64,000 nucleotides of DNA from Oxyruncus cristatus (lineage: Eukaryota > Chordata > Aves > Passeriformes > Cotingidae). The position numbers and the translations under genes are program-made. This document shows positions 48,590 to 60,722 of the stretch, piece after piece. The stretch is from assembly GCA_013399855.1 (NCBI GenBank), contig VXAY01005596.1:53992-117991 (forward strand), read 5' to 3'. Position 1 is the stretch's first letter. Each line of letters begins with the position of its first letter. Under the pieces are notes generated by a model. The model saw only the letters and a program-made list of their open reading frames with translations, had not been told where the DNA came from and made no database searches.

Positions 48590-49450
48590 TGAGTATGGGG
48601 TAGGTTGATCCTAGATAGATGCTAGGTGCCCACCAAGGCCTCTATCAATCCCTGTTTTCAGCTGGACAGCGGAGAGGAAATATAAAGAATGAGCCATGGA
48701 TTGGGATCAGGACAGGGAGAGGTTACTCACCAATTACCATCATGGGCAAAACAGGCTTGACTGGGAAAATTAAATAAGTTTGGTATCAATCCATTAAGAT
48801 TAGGACAATAAAAACCCTCAAACTAAATCTTAAAGCACCTTCCCTCCACACACCTCCCTTCTTCCTGGATTCAACTCGACTCTCAAATTCTCACCCCAGG
48901 CAGCACAGGGGGTCAGGGAACAAGGATTGAAATCAGTTCATCGCATATTGTCTCTGCTCCTTCCTTCCTTCTCACTCTTCCCCTGCTCCAGCATGGGGCC
49001 CTTTTCTTAGGAGACAGTCTTCCATGAACTTCTCCAACATGAGTCCTTCCCACAGGCTGCAGTTCTTCACGAGCTGCTTTGGCATGGGTCCCTTCCTGCT
49101 GGCTGCAGTCCTTCAGGAACGGGCTGCTTCAGTGTGGTTCCCTCACAGGGTCACAAGTCCTGCCAGGAGCCTGCTCCAGCACAGGCTTCACACAGGGTCA
49201 CAGCCACCTACCTGCTCCAGTGTGGGGTCCTCCACAGGCTGCAGGGTGTTACCTGCTCCACTGTTGCTGCAGGAATGTAGCCTACCTCACCATGGTCTAC
49301 ACAACGGGCTGCAGGGGAACTTCAGCTCCAGTGCCTAGAGCACCTCCTCCCCCTCCTTCTTCTCTGACCTTGGGGCCTGCAGAGCTCACATATTCTCTCA
49401 CATATTCTCACTCTTCTCTCCAGCTGCAGTTACTGTTCTGCAGTAACTCT
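48590..49450 (+). mobile_element. LTR-like avian interspersed repeat, 3'-truncated
   Basis: This is the same family as 26868-27837, here on the plus strand. It begins near 48590 with a diverged form of the TGTAGTGGGTTGACC start (GGGTAGGTTGATCC). It continues with GATGCTAGGTGCCCACC, GAGGAAATATAAAGAATG (TATA-like), TTACCATCATGGGCAAAAC, and a GC-rich middle (GTCACAAGTCCTGCCAGG, AGAGCACCTCCTCCCCC). It ends near 49450, before the family's terminal block. Frames of 104 and 192 codons starting at 49024 and 49079 lie mostly in this GC-rich part and are not genes. Confidence 0.7.
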
Positions 49451-51538
49451 GTCTACCTTTGTCTGCAGTATGGTTTCATGAAAAGGAGAGAAAAAAAAAA
49501 GAAGATTCTAAAAATTTTTAAAATTAAAAGCCTTGTAGTTTTAATAATTTTCTTCAAAAAAAGTCAGTTTTACATAAATTATACTAAACTTGTACATTAC
49601 TTTGTTTTTATTCTGTTTTTACTAAAGCCGTTTTTAAAACAGAAAAAAAATGTATAAAACTTACAGGCAGATGTGGAAAATTTTGAATCCTGTTCCTTTA
49701 AAAGGCAATTATTGCTTGATATTATTATATGTGGCATTTAAGAAAACTTGATTTTTTTCATCCATTAACTGACAAAAATTTTTATCAGTGTATTCACTTG
49801 AGAATATGTGTATGGTTTTAAAAAAAATTAGATGCAGTTTATGTGCAGAATTCTGTGTTGACAAAGAGTAATCTTCCTCTTTAAAAGATTTGGATTACTA
49901 AAATTACCTTTTTGAGAAAAAGTGTTATGGGTCTGCTCACTGTACGCTAATATACAAAGAAATTATATACTTACAGAGCTTTTGACTCCTTTTGGTTGAG
50001 AAAAGGTATCCAGAATTTAGAAAATTATGTGTCTCCTGTGTGCAAGAAATAATTGATTTGACTTCATCTCTGCATGAGGTCAGTTATATCCTGAACCTCC
50101 CAGAAAATGCTTACAAGCCCAGGAAGCATGCATCTTTATGTAACCTAATGTAGTGGATGAATTGCAGAAAGAAGAGTTTCAAAGTAGTTTTGATATAAAT
50201 CACAAAAATATTAAATTGTCTCAATATGGCCTTATACAGAAACATCTAAAATAAAACTGAATTCTGTAATGCTTTGAATTGTGACATGTGGTATTCTTGT
50301 CTATTAGGTACAATTTTACAAGAATTCAAACTTATGTGATGAATAAGGCAAATATAGTAAATATTTCCGGGTTTTAAACAACTGTCAGTTTGAAAAACAG
50401 TTCTGTTCTTTTGACTGATAACTGAAAAAGAGAACTTGCATATGTCATTATTTGTAAATTTTGCAAATATGTTAACCCTTCTGAAATTTCATGCATGAGA
50501 AACATTCTTTTCCTGTTCTAGAAGGAGAGAAAAACCTATGCAAATTGTTGCCAGCGTTCTTCTGCTATAGCAGTTTCTCCAGAAAAAATAGCTAAAAATT
50601 ATATGAGCTATTATCAGTTCTAGAAAATTAATTACTTTTTAGTAGACAAACTACAAATAATGTTGTTTTGATGTTTTGAGGGGAGAGCAAAAATAAAACT
50701 ACAGATCACAGATGGACAATCCTGAAGCCTTAATAAATTGTAATAATTGCTACATTATCCTAGTAGTGTTGGAGGCATCACTAGAGGTACTATATCCCCA
50801 TGCCAAAATTAAAAAAGTGCATTTGTATTTCCAAATTTTTTAAGAGTGATCACAATATCAATGGTAAACTGAAAACACTTCTTATAACTGCATGCACCTG
50901 AAATGAGTGACTAATTAAAAAGGCCAAATAATGCAGTTGTCTTAAGAAAGACCATTTGTGGGCTACTATGTATGCAATAACATATCCTGAACCATAAAAC
51001 AGTATAGCTTGGAATTCTGTTCCATGTTCAATCTTTGTGTTAGCTGTTCTTGTGACACTTCAACTGACATCAGCAATTCATGATCAAGATGGAAGGAAGT
51101 ATTCTGGTAAATAAAAGTGTTGTATTTAAGGACAGACAAAACAGTAATACAATTTAAATTATAACAGACTTTTTCCAAGACTCTGAACCATATAGTTTCA
51201 ACATATGGTTTCAACACAGGCAACCAAGCCCATTTTTTTTTTCTTGTTCTCCACCATTATCTTGGCAGGCATGGAGTTTTAAAAACAGTAATGTACTAAT
51301 TATGTAAGTTTGGATATAGTTTTCAGGGTTGAATATTCAAGAAGAGCTGCATAAGTAGCCCATATAAAAGCAAAATTAGTGTCACAAATATATGCAGCAA
51401 ATACCCATAAAATGTGTTAAATTCTTTTGCCATCTCTAGTATTTCATATTAATATATCATACTTTTGACAGTGCTACTCTTGACCACATTATTCAGTTCT
51501 TTATACTCCTGCTTACTTTGCCTGTATTTCTAAATACA
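49451..51538. other. Unassigned AT-rich DNA
   Basis: No gene recognised. An ATGCAAAT octamer directly joined to an ATTGTT motif lies near 50538. Confidence 0.5.
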
Positions 51539-51638
51539 TGGACGGATGGACGGATGGATGGACGGATGGACGGACGGACGGATGGATGGATGGATGGATG
51601 GATGGATGGATGGATGGATGGATGGATGGATGGGTGGG
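51539..51638. repeat. (GGAC/GGAT)n tetranucleotide microsatellite
   Basis: About 24 tetranucleotide units. The left part mixes GGAC and GGAT and the right part is pure GGAT. The repeated MDGW peptide in the frame starting at 51546 is translated microsatellite. Confidence 0.97.
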
Positions 51639-52176
51639 CTAATAGATAGTTTGAGGTTCTATACACTTCAGAACCTAGAATTCTATTTAGAAAGGGACAT
51701 TATGAGAGTAATGTGTGGAAGGATAGTTGAAGCAATAAGGTTTTCCTTCTTAACTGTTTACAGAGGACAGTATACAAACCAGTCATAATGAGGGCATTTA
51801 CCTGTTCACTTTTCATGTACATGTGTATATGCATGTATAAAACATACATATACATGAATTTGTATAGTGAAATTAATCCATAGTACAGACAGTATAATAC
51901 AATACCTATTTTAATGTTATAAAAGGAATAACATTAAAACTTTTATGGAAAGAGTTGAGAAGGCTTTTTAAGTAAAATAGGAAATTACTTCATCAAGTTA
52001 TTTTTAAAAAGAATGTTCTGTCCTGTGGGTTCTCTGTGAAGATGCAGAAGCAATCTCAACTGAATTTTCTATTACTTTTGTTCCTGTTGCCTTGACATCC
52101 TTTATTAGCTGTTTGTGCTATTATACATGCCACCATGTTAGATGAAGGGACATTCTAAGATGATTATATTGTTTAA

Positions 52177-52235
52177 NNNNNNNNNNNNNNNNNNNNNNNN
52201 NNNNNNNNNNNNNNNNNNNNNNNNNNNNNNNNNNN
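52177..52235. other. Assembly gap (59 N)
   Basis: The right flank is a run of T, so the gap probably hides a homopolymer or low-complexity tract. Its true length is unknown. Confidence 0.95.
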
Positions 52236-52280
52236 TTTTTTTTTTTATTTCCTATGTCATGGCAATAGAACTTTTAAGGA

Positions 52281-52346
52281 CAGAGGGAGAAAATAAAGAA
52301 AGGAAGGAGGAAAGAGGGCAGGAGGGAGGGAGGGAACAAGGAAGAT
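52281..52346 (+). repeat. Purine-rich (GGA/GAA) tract
   Basis: A nearly pure A/G run with GGAGG and GAAA units. It lies about 45 bases beyond an assembly gap and may have contributed to the assembly difficulty. Confidence 0.8.
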
Positions 52347-55300
52347 GATAGTGAGAATTGCTATAACTAATCACAGAAGAATTTTCCATTACTAATTAAT
52401 AAATGGAATTAAATCAAATTCAAATTAAAATAATTTAGGTTTATGTAAAGATGATAAAAGGTAATTACCAAGACTACTAATCAGCTTTTTTGTACATAAT
52501 TCCTTCCACACTATGCTATCAAAAATTACTATTTTTTTAAAGGGCAATAAATATTCCTATGCATTATGAGAATAAACACTGATAAACTGAAAGTTCAGAG
52601 ATGAACAAAAAGGCTCTAAGAGTATCACAGAGTAATTATTGAAATGCTAAAGGCAAAATGCTTTTTCTGTGCCATAAACTGAAACTTGTTAAAAGAGGTC
52701 ATGACTATACAGCTATATCTATATCATATATTCCTAGTTTCATGAGGATATCTGATTTTAAATGGACTGTACAGAATCAGTTCAGAGGCCTTAATATTTT
52801 CATCTAATACCATTTAAGATAACCTAGTCTATTGTAATTACCAGCTGCTCCTTCATAAATATTCAGGTTTACTGTAGGTCTTGTGTGGTATCTGTCATAT
52901 ATCCTAGGGCATGGCAAATAAAACTGGGCCCAGCGTTTAGGCAATTAAACCTTAGATTTTGAAAAGCTGACACATCCTTAGGCACTTTGAATAGGATTTA
53001 GTCTCTCAGCTTATGATAGAACTCACTATTCTAAGTTAGATTTCTTCTCCCACAATCTGTTCAGTAGACAGAAGCAGTTCCAAACAATCATTGAAAGAGG
53101 TGCATCCCTAAGAGAGGTGCAATTCCAGAATGTCTGCATTGATGATACAGGTAACCCAAACAGCTGGCTCAGAATATGTGTATGATTCAACTTGCTCCTA
53201 GTTTTAAGTGTCTGCACGCACATTCAGCATTTTGATACCCATTCAGTCTCTGGATTTCCAGTCATCAGGGCTTCATTCAGTTGCTCAACTTTGTACACCT
53301 ACTATGTGAAGAGGTCTCTTGGACATGCTCTGGCATTTATTTCAGTTCTTTTCAAAAGCTTTGATTAGGCAGGACATTTCACATGGAACAAGATTCCTAC
53401 CTGTGGACAATGAATTCAGTCTAGTTGAATCTTTTTGAATGACCATTTTAGGATAAGTTTTTCCATATAATGATATTAGTAAACATTGTAAGGTACAAAA
53501 ACAGTACAATATATTTCATTAAATATCTGACTCATTTCTGAATTACATTCATCTCATGAAAGAGAATTTACTTTTGCAGATTTTCAGTCAATGTTGCTAA
53601 ATGAAATGTAGGTTATAAAAACATTCAGTTTTGGATACTCATATGAAATTGTATAAGTTTATATAAATGTCACTCATGGGGAGGGAGAGGACCACCCCAA
53701 AAAAATCCTCAGCAACAAACTTCTCTCCCAAACCCCAACAAACCAAAGAAACAACCCAAAAACCCAAGCACATTTTAGTATTGCTAAAAGCATTGCAAGA
53801 CATTTCAGTGAAGGGTAGATAGAGAGTCTCAAGCTTTTTCCAAATCAGAAGTATTATCCTGAGCTTGGAATGCATTATGTTATGGAGTCGTATAGCATGG
53901 TATTTGCTACAGTTTGAGAGGATTAGTTAATAGAAATGTTTATGCTGAATTAGTGGATTAAGGACATTTTCTTTCTTGACACTAAATGCAAACTTAATTT
54001 AGTTTAATGACAGTCAAAGGAAGTTTCCTGATATTCCCTTTCTTGCAGTCAAAAGTCTTCATGATGCTCATAACTTAAATGTCCTCACATATGGCTACCT
54101 GAACTATATTGCAATAAAAAAATTCTAGAAGTTCCATTGTTTTAAATAACAAACTAGAGCAGGAAAAGGAATTCTGTGAGATTCCTGAATAAGAATTTTT
54201 ACTTGTGTGAAAGAAAAGATTAGTGAAAAAGTATCTTTTCAAGACAATTCATCATTGTAGTGTTCCTGGCAAACTCATTACTTGACAAGAAATATATGAG
54301 AGAAAGAACTGTCAAAATTTAGATCTTAAAAATATATTACAAAAATAGTAAATCAATAAGATCTCCATTGATAGTAGATCAAAATATGCTTCTTGCACCA
54401 TTAGATTTTAGGTAAATTAATTTCCTGCATCCTAAAAGTAGCCTTATTATTTTGGGCATGACTTTTTGTTAAGTGTATCAAAGTTTAGGGGAAAAATCAC
54501 TGGTTGTTGTGTTCTATATGGTCTACATGAAAAATAATTCTACCAAAAAACAGACTGTAGAATTCATTGTAAAGAATGCATTCCAGATTTAAAATGTGCC
54601 TTTGTTTTCTGTAATTTAACAAATAATTTTTTCAAATTAGTTGTATTTTAATTCCACTTCATGAAATGAACAACCATATTTGTAGTGGAGTACAGAAGAG
54701 CAGCCAGCTCTTCTGAACCATTTTGTTCAACAAAGAGGTAAAGGAACTGCTGAAATAATTTTCTGGAAGATGGTTCGATAGCCTTACATGTCAAACAATT
54801 TTGTTAATCTAACCTAAGTTCCTGTATAACATAGGCCAAAAAGTTTTGATCATTTATTCCTTCAATAAAGAAATTGCTTTTCCTGGGTAGATTGACATTC
54901 TTTGTGATAATAACTAACTGGCCACACTACAAAAATGACAAGTGTCATTAGGGATTTGTGAGTAGTTTGATTTAATGCTGAACTATCTGTGATGGAAGAC
55001 AGCTATTCCGCCTATACTTCAAAAATTTTGGTTTTAAGGCATCCCAATTAAAATGATTCTGTCAAGTCAATTCCCAAATTCCTCTGTTTCCTCCTCTTGG
55101 CTTTAAAATCTTCAAGTTCTCACTGGCTTCCAAGCATGTGACAGATTCATGACCTTGTTTTTACCTCCATGTCTTAATGTAATTTTAACTTTGTCTAATT
55201 TTTCAGAAGCAGGGGTGGGGCAGGAGGGGTTGTATTCTTTCCTGGTACCTCATAGTGCTTATTGCACTCCACCTGAGAGCTAACTTGCCCAACTAGACAT

Positions 55301-55894
55301 GGATGTCCTTTCCTGTTCTCAGTGGAAAATGCATAATTACATATCTACAAAAGATGCAGGAGAGATGGCAAACATGATTAAATCTGGGTGACTGGGGAAC
55401 TAGGATACTGCAAAAGATAACCCAGTTCTTAGTGTTTCCTTGGATTAGTTTTTTTTTCCTAGCATTTCCTGCAGTGCTTTTGTCTTTAACTGCTAAGTAA
55501 TTTTTGTCTTTCAAATCCTTCAAGATATATATCTAAGGAGTCTTTCTCATTTTTTTTTTAATCACTAAACCTCTGTGCTTTTCCAAATGTCCTGAATCAA
55601 GCAACTCTAAACAAAAGGCCTTTCTTTCAGAGTGCGATCTAATGTCATTCCTTTTAAGCAGATTGTCTTGCTATTATTCAAATCAATAAAATAATAAAAG
55701 AAAATGCACCTACAGTTGCACATTTGATAGTGTCCTTTCTAGTTCCTCTAATACAATGTATTTAACAAGACTACATTCATTAAAATGGGGAAAAAATATA
55801 TATACACATTTTTTTCTGTCTTCCTGATTATTTTGTAATATTACAGGAAACATTCTTCATTCATTCAGCTGGTATCAGCAGGAAATCCAAGAAC

Positions 55895-55911
55895 ATTAAT
55901 GAATCATTAAT
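55895..55911. promoter_or_regulatory. Palindromic paired homeodomain-type motif
   Basis: ATTAATGAATCATTAAT is a perfect 17-base palindrome around a central A. It presents TAAT and ATTA half-sites in inverted orientation, the form bound by paired-class homeodomain dimers. It lies in a non-repeat stretch that also has the E-box CAGGTG nearby. Regulatory function is inference only. Confidence 0.3.
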
Positions 55912-57331
55912 GGCAGTGCTGCAACTTGGAGCAGGTGTACCATTAAAATCAATAATTGAAATTATTTATGGACTTCTGGATAGGAATGTATAGATAATTT
56001 TAATAACACTGTTACATTTGATACACTAAATATATAAAATGCCTGGAACTGCTGTGTTAAAAGGTGAAAAGAGCAACAAAGTACATATCTCAGGCACTTT
56101 CAAAATTTCAGAGTACTTTTCAAAGATGCATGGATGTATATTGAGAGCCACGGATATGTCTACATACCCAAACAAGCATTCATCCCCTTATTGTTGACAT
56201 TGATTGAACATTAATTTGCTTACTAATTTCTTAGCTAACCACCCCTTCCCAAAATAAGCCTTTTAAGATAAAGCATAAATCCATCAATGGGTAGTCCTTG
56301 GTCTGCCCTGAAAAGGAGAGGAAAATGAAGCACCTTCATCCTCTTCTGTCTTCCAACAACACTTAGGCTTTGCTGAAGTAGGCCTTTAAAATCTTCTCCC
56401 TCATGATCACACCACACCCCATGGCACAGAGCAGTATGCACACTAAATTTTGAACTAAAAAAATGATGATTCTGTTAAACTTCCACGCAACTGCCTGAAT
56501 TTTGTTTGCATAATTTAAGCTGAAAATCACCCTCAAACAAGATAGCAACGTATTCTTCCAGTAAGTTGCCTCTTGGCACCATGAGTAGACTCAGAATCAA
56601 GTGTTATGTAGTTTGGTACTAGCCAAGCTCTTCCAACAAAAGCTAGCCCTTGAATAGAGAGGAAATGCACCAGATGGTGTCACCATGTCTTGGAGCCATT
56701 TAGCTACACAGATACAACATTGCCATTGGTAAGTATAAACCAAAGACTTTGCAAAAATTAAGCTGAGGGTTGAGAGACTGCATTTGAACTCCTCTTGGCC
56801 TGCCCAGAGCATTTTTGAGTTTGATTGACTGTAAAAACAATTTTCTAATGACTAAGTAATTATTACCTCATTTGTTTCACTTTGCTTAGCTTTGTATAAT
56901 TTTGTGGCATGATAAAAAATTTTATACAGATAGAACTAGTAATGTGTGTAAGATTTGTGCAGATAGAAACATTCATTGTTAACTTAAAAATGTTATTTAA
57001 TTGCAAATAGGTCTGGTAAGATAGAAAGGGCCTTGAAAATGGGGCCCAAGGATGCAGGATAAAGAAGTATGGAACAATAATAAAAAGGTCGTAGGATTAT
57101 ATAGGATAGCCCAGGACTATAAACAGCTCACAAACAAGGCAAAATCAAAGCATAACAAAACACACCAAATATACACCATATGTAGAACAACATAATAAAT
57201 TCAGGACCAGAGGACTCTGAAAGGTAACAGGATAGGGAGCACAACGCAAGACACAGACACAAGTGTGTCTATAATAATTTAAACTTTATTATCATGAAAC
57301 ATTTTCTGAAATTTTCTGATATGATCAAACC

Positions 57332-57857
57332 ACAGAATCATAGAACAGCTTTAGTTGGAAGGGAGCTTTAAGTGTCGTCTTATTTAAACCACCTACAATG
57401 AGCAGGAACAACTTCAACCAGTTCATGTGACTCAGAGCCCTGTCCAACCTGACCTTCAATGTTTCCAGGGATGGAGTATCTACCTCAACAGTGACTCAAC
57501 CTTTAATTGTAAAAAACTTCTTCTTTATATCTAATCTATATCTACCCTCTTTTAGTCTAAAACCATTACCATTTGTCCTGTTGTTAAATGTCTGTCCCCA
57601 TCTTTCTTATAAAGCCCCTCTTTAAGTATTGAAAAGCCACAATAAGGTCTCCCTGGAGTCTTCTCTTCTGGATACTTCAGCTGGGGACAACCCCAACTCT
57701 CTTAGCCTGTCTTCATAAGAGAAGTTTTCCATTCCTTTAATAATCTTTGCTGGACTCACCCCAATAAGTTGATCTTCTACTTGTGCTGGGGCCCCCAGAC
57801 CTGAACACAGTACTCAAGGTTGGGTCTCACAAGAGTGGAGTAGAGGAGGACAATCAC
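57332..57857 (-). mobile_element. CR1 LINE 3' fragment
   Basis: It begins with the terminal block CAGAATCATAGAACAGC. The minus-strand CR1 order follows: AATGAGCAGGAACAACTTC, CCCTGTCCAACCTGACC, AAACCATTACCATTTGTCC, AAAGCCACAATAAGGTCTCC, AACCCCAACTCTCTTAGCC, CTGAACACAGTACTCAAGG and GTAGAGGAGGACAATCAC. About 525 bases remain, comprising the ORF2 C-terminus and 3' UTR. It is 5'-truncated near 57857. Confidence 0.94.
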
Positions 57858-60722
57858 ATCAAATACATAGGCATATCAACTGCAGAACTATTAAAACATG
57901 AGGAAAGTAAACTTTTTGACACTTTCCAGTGTATTCACACAGATTTATTTAGATGTAAAATCTTTTTTTTTCAATTTCCATTCAGGAAAATCCAAAAAAG
58001 TCAAAACATCCTAGTGAATGAAATTAGAGTTGATCACTTCTATCATAAAGTTCTAAATGACCTATAATGAAGTTATGAATTATATATTGATTTTAAACAC
58101 TGTATGAAAATGTATGTATTCTAATATTTTAATTTTTCTGCCCTTAGGTATGTTATATTTTAACAAATTCAAGTGAAATTGTTAATTTCAATGTTTTCCA
58201 TTGTTTTTCAATTTAATTTCTATTTTTGTTAAAAATCTTTTTTTTTGTTTTGTTTTGATGCAGTTGCTATGGTGAGTCAGAAAACTGTAAGGATAATTTT
58301 TTCATTGATTCAATGAAAATGCCCTAACAGTATCATTTGGTGTAGGTAAGTAGCTTAAGTGCTCTGATTCACTCTCTTTCTGTTTCTCTAGTTCAGTAAA
58401 ATGCAGCATTTCAGTAATTTCATTATGCATTCCTAACCTGTAATAGAAATAGTAATAAATCTACAGAAAATATAAAAAAGGACACATATGTGCCCTCTCA
58501 GAGTTAAAATTTTTGTGCTTGATTTATCTTTTAAATTGTAGGGGGGGTTAACATGTAAGGAATTTATTTACTTTTAGCACTTAACAGACATGAAATACAG
58601 CAACAGCTGAATAACTGACCTTCCTATCTTCCATCAAATATCCTGACTATAGAGATACATCTACAATGTTCTTATACAGTAGGAGTTTTCCAGCATAACC
58701 TCTCTGATTTATTGTGAATAATTTTTATTTTCTTTATGCTCAGTAAAAGGTGTCTTAATGAGTAGGACCTTACACAGATTTCCCAGCTGTAAAACCAAGC
58801 TTTAAATGTTCAAGGCAAACCTTGTTTTTTTTTTTTTTTTTTTTTAAGGAGATAAAAAACATTTTTGTGAACTGTCCTCAAATACTAAAGAATCCCGACC
58901 TATTTTATCCATGCAATCCAAATAACCCAGCACAAGAGACTAAGAAGGCATCTATTAACTATGCTTGCCTTTTTTAAGAAAACAGCCTGCTGAAATAAAA
59001 ATTGCGATCAGAAGAATCACAGCGCAGAAGAACACTGGTTTCAGAAATGAATGATGAAATTTTTCTTTGTCTGAACCATGAAGAAGAAATGCATATATGT
59101 TTGGGAGAACTAGGTAAAGTCTTTTTTATTTACAGATTAGTATTAGGCAACAAACCGTTGAAGAAACCTGGGATCAACAGGTGAATAAATACTGTGGAGT
59201 GGCAAACTTTTTGGAAACCATTTATTACCTCCTATAAAGTCTGTAAACAATATTTGCTGCACATCATGAGCTGGCAATAGATATACTACTACAGAAAATG
59301 CAAGTAGCATTTCAGGATAATAGAAAAGTCCATCATAAAAAAAAAAGTAAAATTACTGAATATTTTTCAAATGTCAGATCTGATGAAGGTGGTGTAATTA
59401 GAGTGCTAGCAGCTGAGCCTTTCCTCTTCATCTGCAAAGTGCTTTCCAGGACCATTTCAAATCAGCAAAGGCTCCAGCATGGTCTGTTATGGCCAGATGT
59501 AAGCTTGGAGGCTATTGCTTTGCACTAATATAAATTATCATTATTTTCCAAATAAAAATTAGATGACAGAAATATAATGTGGATTTACCAAGAAATGAAG
59601 AAATTAAAATATACAAAAAGTGAATCCCATATAGATTTAACTCCAAAGGCATCTTGGACTCAACAAATTTGTAAGTTGGCAGGTGTGGCTGACATTGTAT
59701 GGTTCATGTTGAATAATGTTTTAACTCTGTTAAAAATTCCTGAGCTTTGAAATTAAATCATCCATGCATTTTGTTATTGACCTCTAATCATGAAAAGCAT
59801 TTTTGGCTTGTTTTCATTTTTTTTTTCTGGGCAGACCACACTTTCAAATAAAATTAAAGACATATTAGCATCATAGCGTTGTTCAAATATGATTAAAAAA
59901 AAATTAAATCTATTTCTTTCATTTACTTAGATTCATAGCACCATGAGAAGAGAGACACATATTTCCCTCTTCATTATCATAATAATCTTATGGTAGGACA
60001 ATTTCCACAAATTTTCTCTGTCTCAGCTTGACCTCTGTTGTCAGAGAGAGAGAACACTATAAGGGCGTGACTTGTCACAACTTTCATAGCTGTCAAGAGA
60101 TGAATTTGACATAGCAGTCTATTTCAGTTTCTTGTTCATGAAGAATAAAAACACTAAGTTCAAAGGATATGTTAAGTATAAATCAGCAGAGTTTCTTGCC
60201 TGATCAGATATTGCACCTTATAGCCCTGGAAACAGTCCTTCATTAGGATTCCTTTTTTACTGATTAACCAATTTAAAAATCTATGACAAGACTTAGCATT
60301 TTATATTCTATTTATTCTTTAATTCTATTGAACTTTTATGTACCACATTATCAGGAAAAAATGGCATAAATTGCATCAATTAGGGTGTTATGAATCTGTT
60401 GTTTATTCATTTTTCTGTAACCTCTAACAAGTTAAAAAGGCATAATTTTCACATGTATGAATTTGTACCTATATCATGTGATAGTCAGATATTAGGCTAA
60501 CCTCACTTTAATTACACTTTAAATCAATTTTGCATTAACACTGAGATGAGACACCTAGGTCTGTAACTCCCCAGAAGTTCTTTTTTCAGGAATTAAAGTA
60601 AAAAGCAGAATACCAACCCATGAAACTGCACAGTGGGTAAATTCACACCATTTTTTTCTGTAAAAATGGTGACAAAACAAACAAACAAAGAAAAAACCAA
60701 CTCTAGACATGTCTGTTTCAGT
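57858..60722. other. Unassigned AT-rich DNA
   Basis: No gene or clear repeat family. It includes a 21-base T-run (58825-58845) and a microexon-like arrangement at 58264-58271. Open frames at 59002-59184 and 59298-59528 have no familiar motifs. Confidence 0.5.
58825..58845. repeat. Poly(T) run
   Basis: An uninterrupted run of T of about 21 bases. It could be the reverse complement of a retroposed poly(A) tail, but no retrocopy is recognisable beside it. Confidence 0.9.

Larger units (their letters stand above)
51639..57331. other. Unassigned AT-rich DNA
   Basis: No gene or recognised transposon. It holds an assembly gap (52177-52235), a purine-rich tract (52281-52346), two palindromes (54934-54949 and 57255-57270) and a motif-dense stretch at about 55860-55985. 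Confidence 0.5.

Noticed and set aside
49079..49657. Open frame of 192 codons, the longest in the window
   Set aside because: The first half is translated GC-rich LTR-like repeat and the rest is AT-rich DNA giving lysine- and phenylalanine-rich sequence. No domain is visible.
51546..51788. Repetitive MDGWMDGW peptide frame
   Set aside because: It is translation of the GGAT/GGAC microsatellite.
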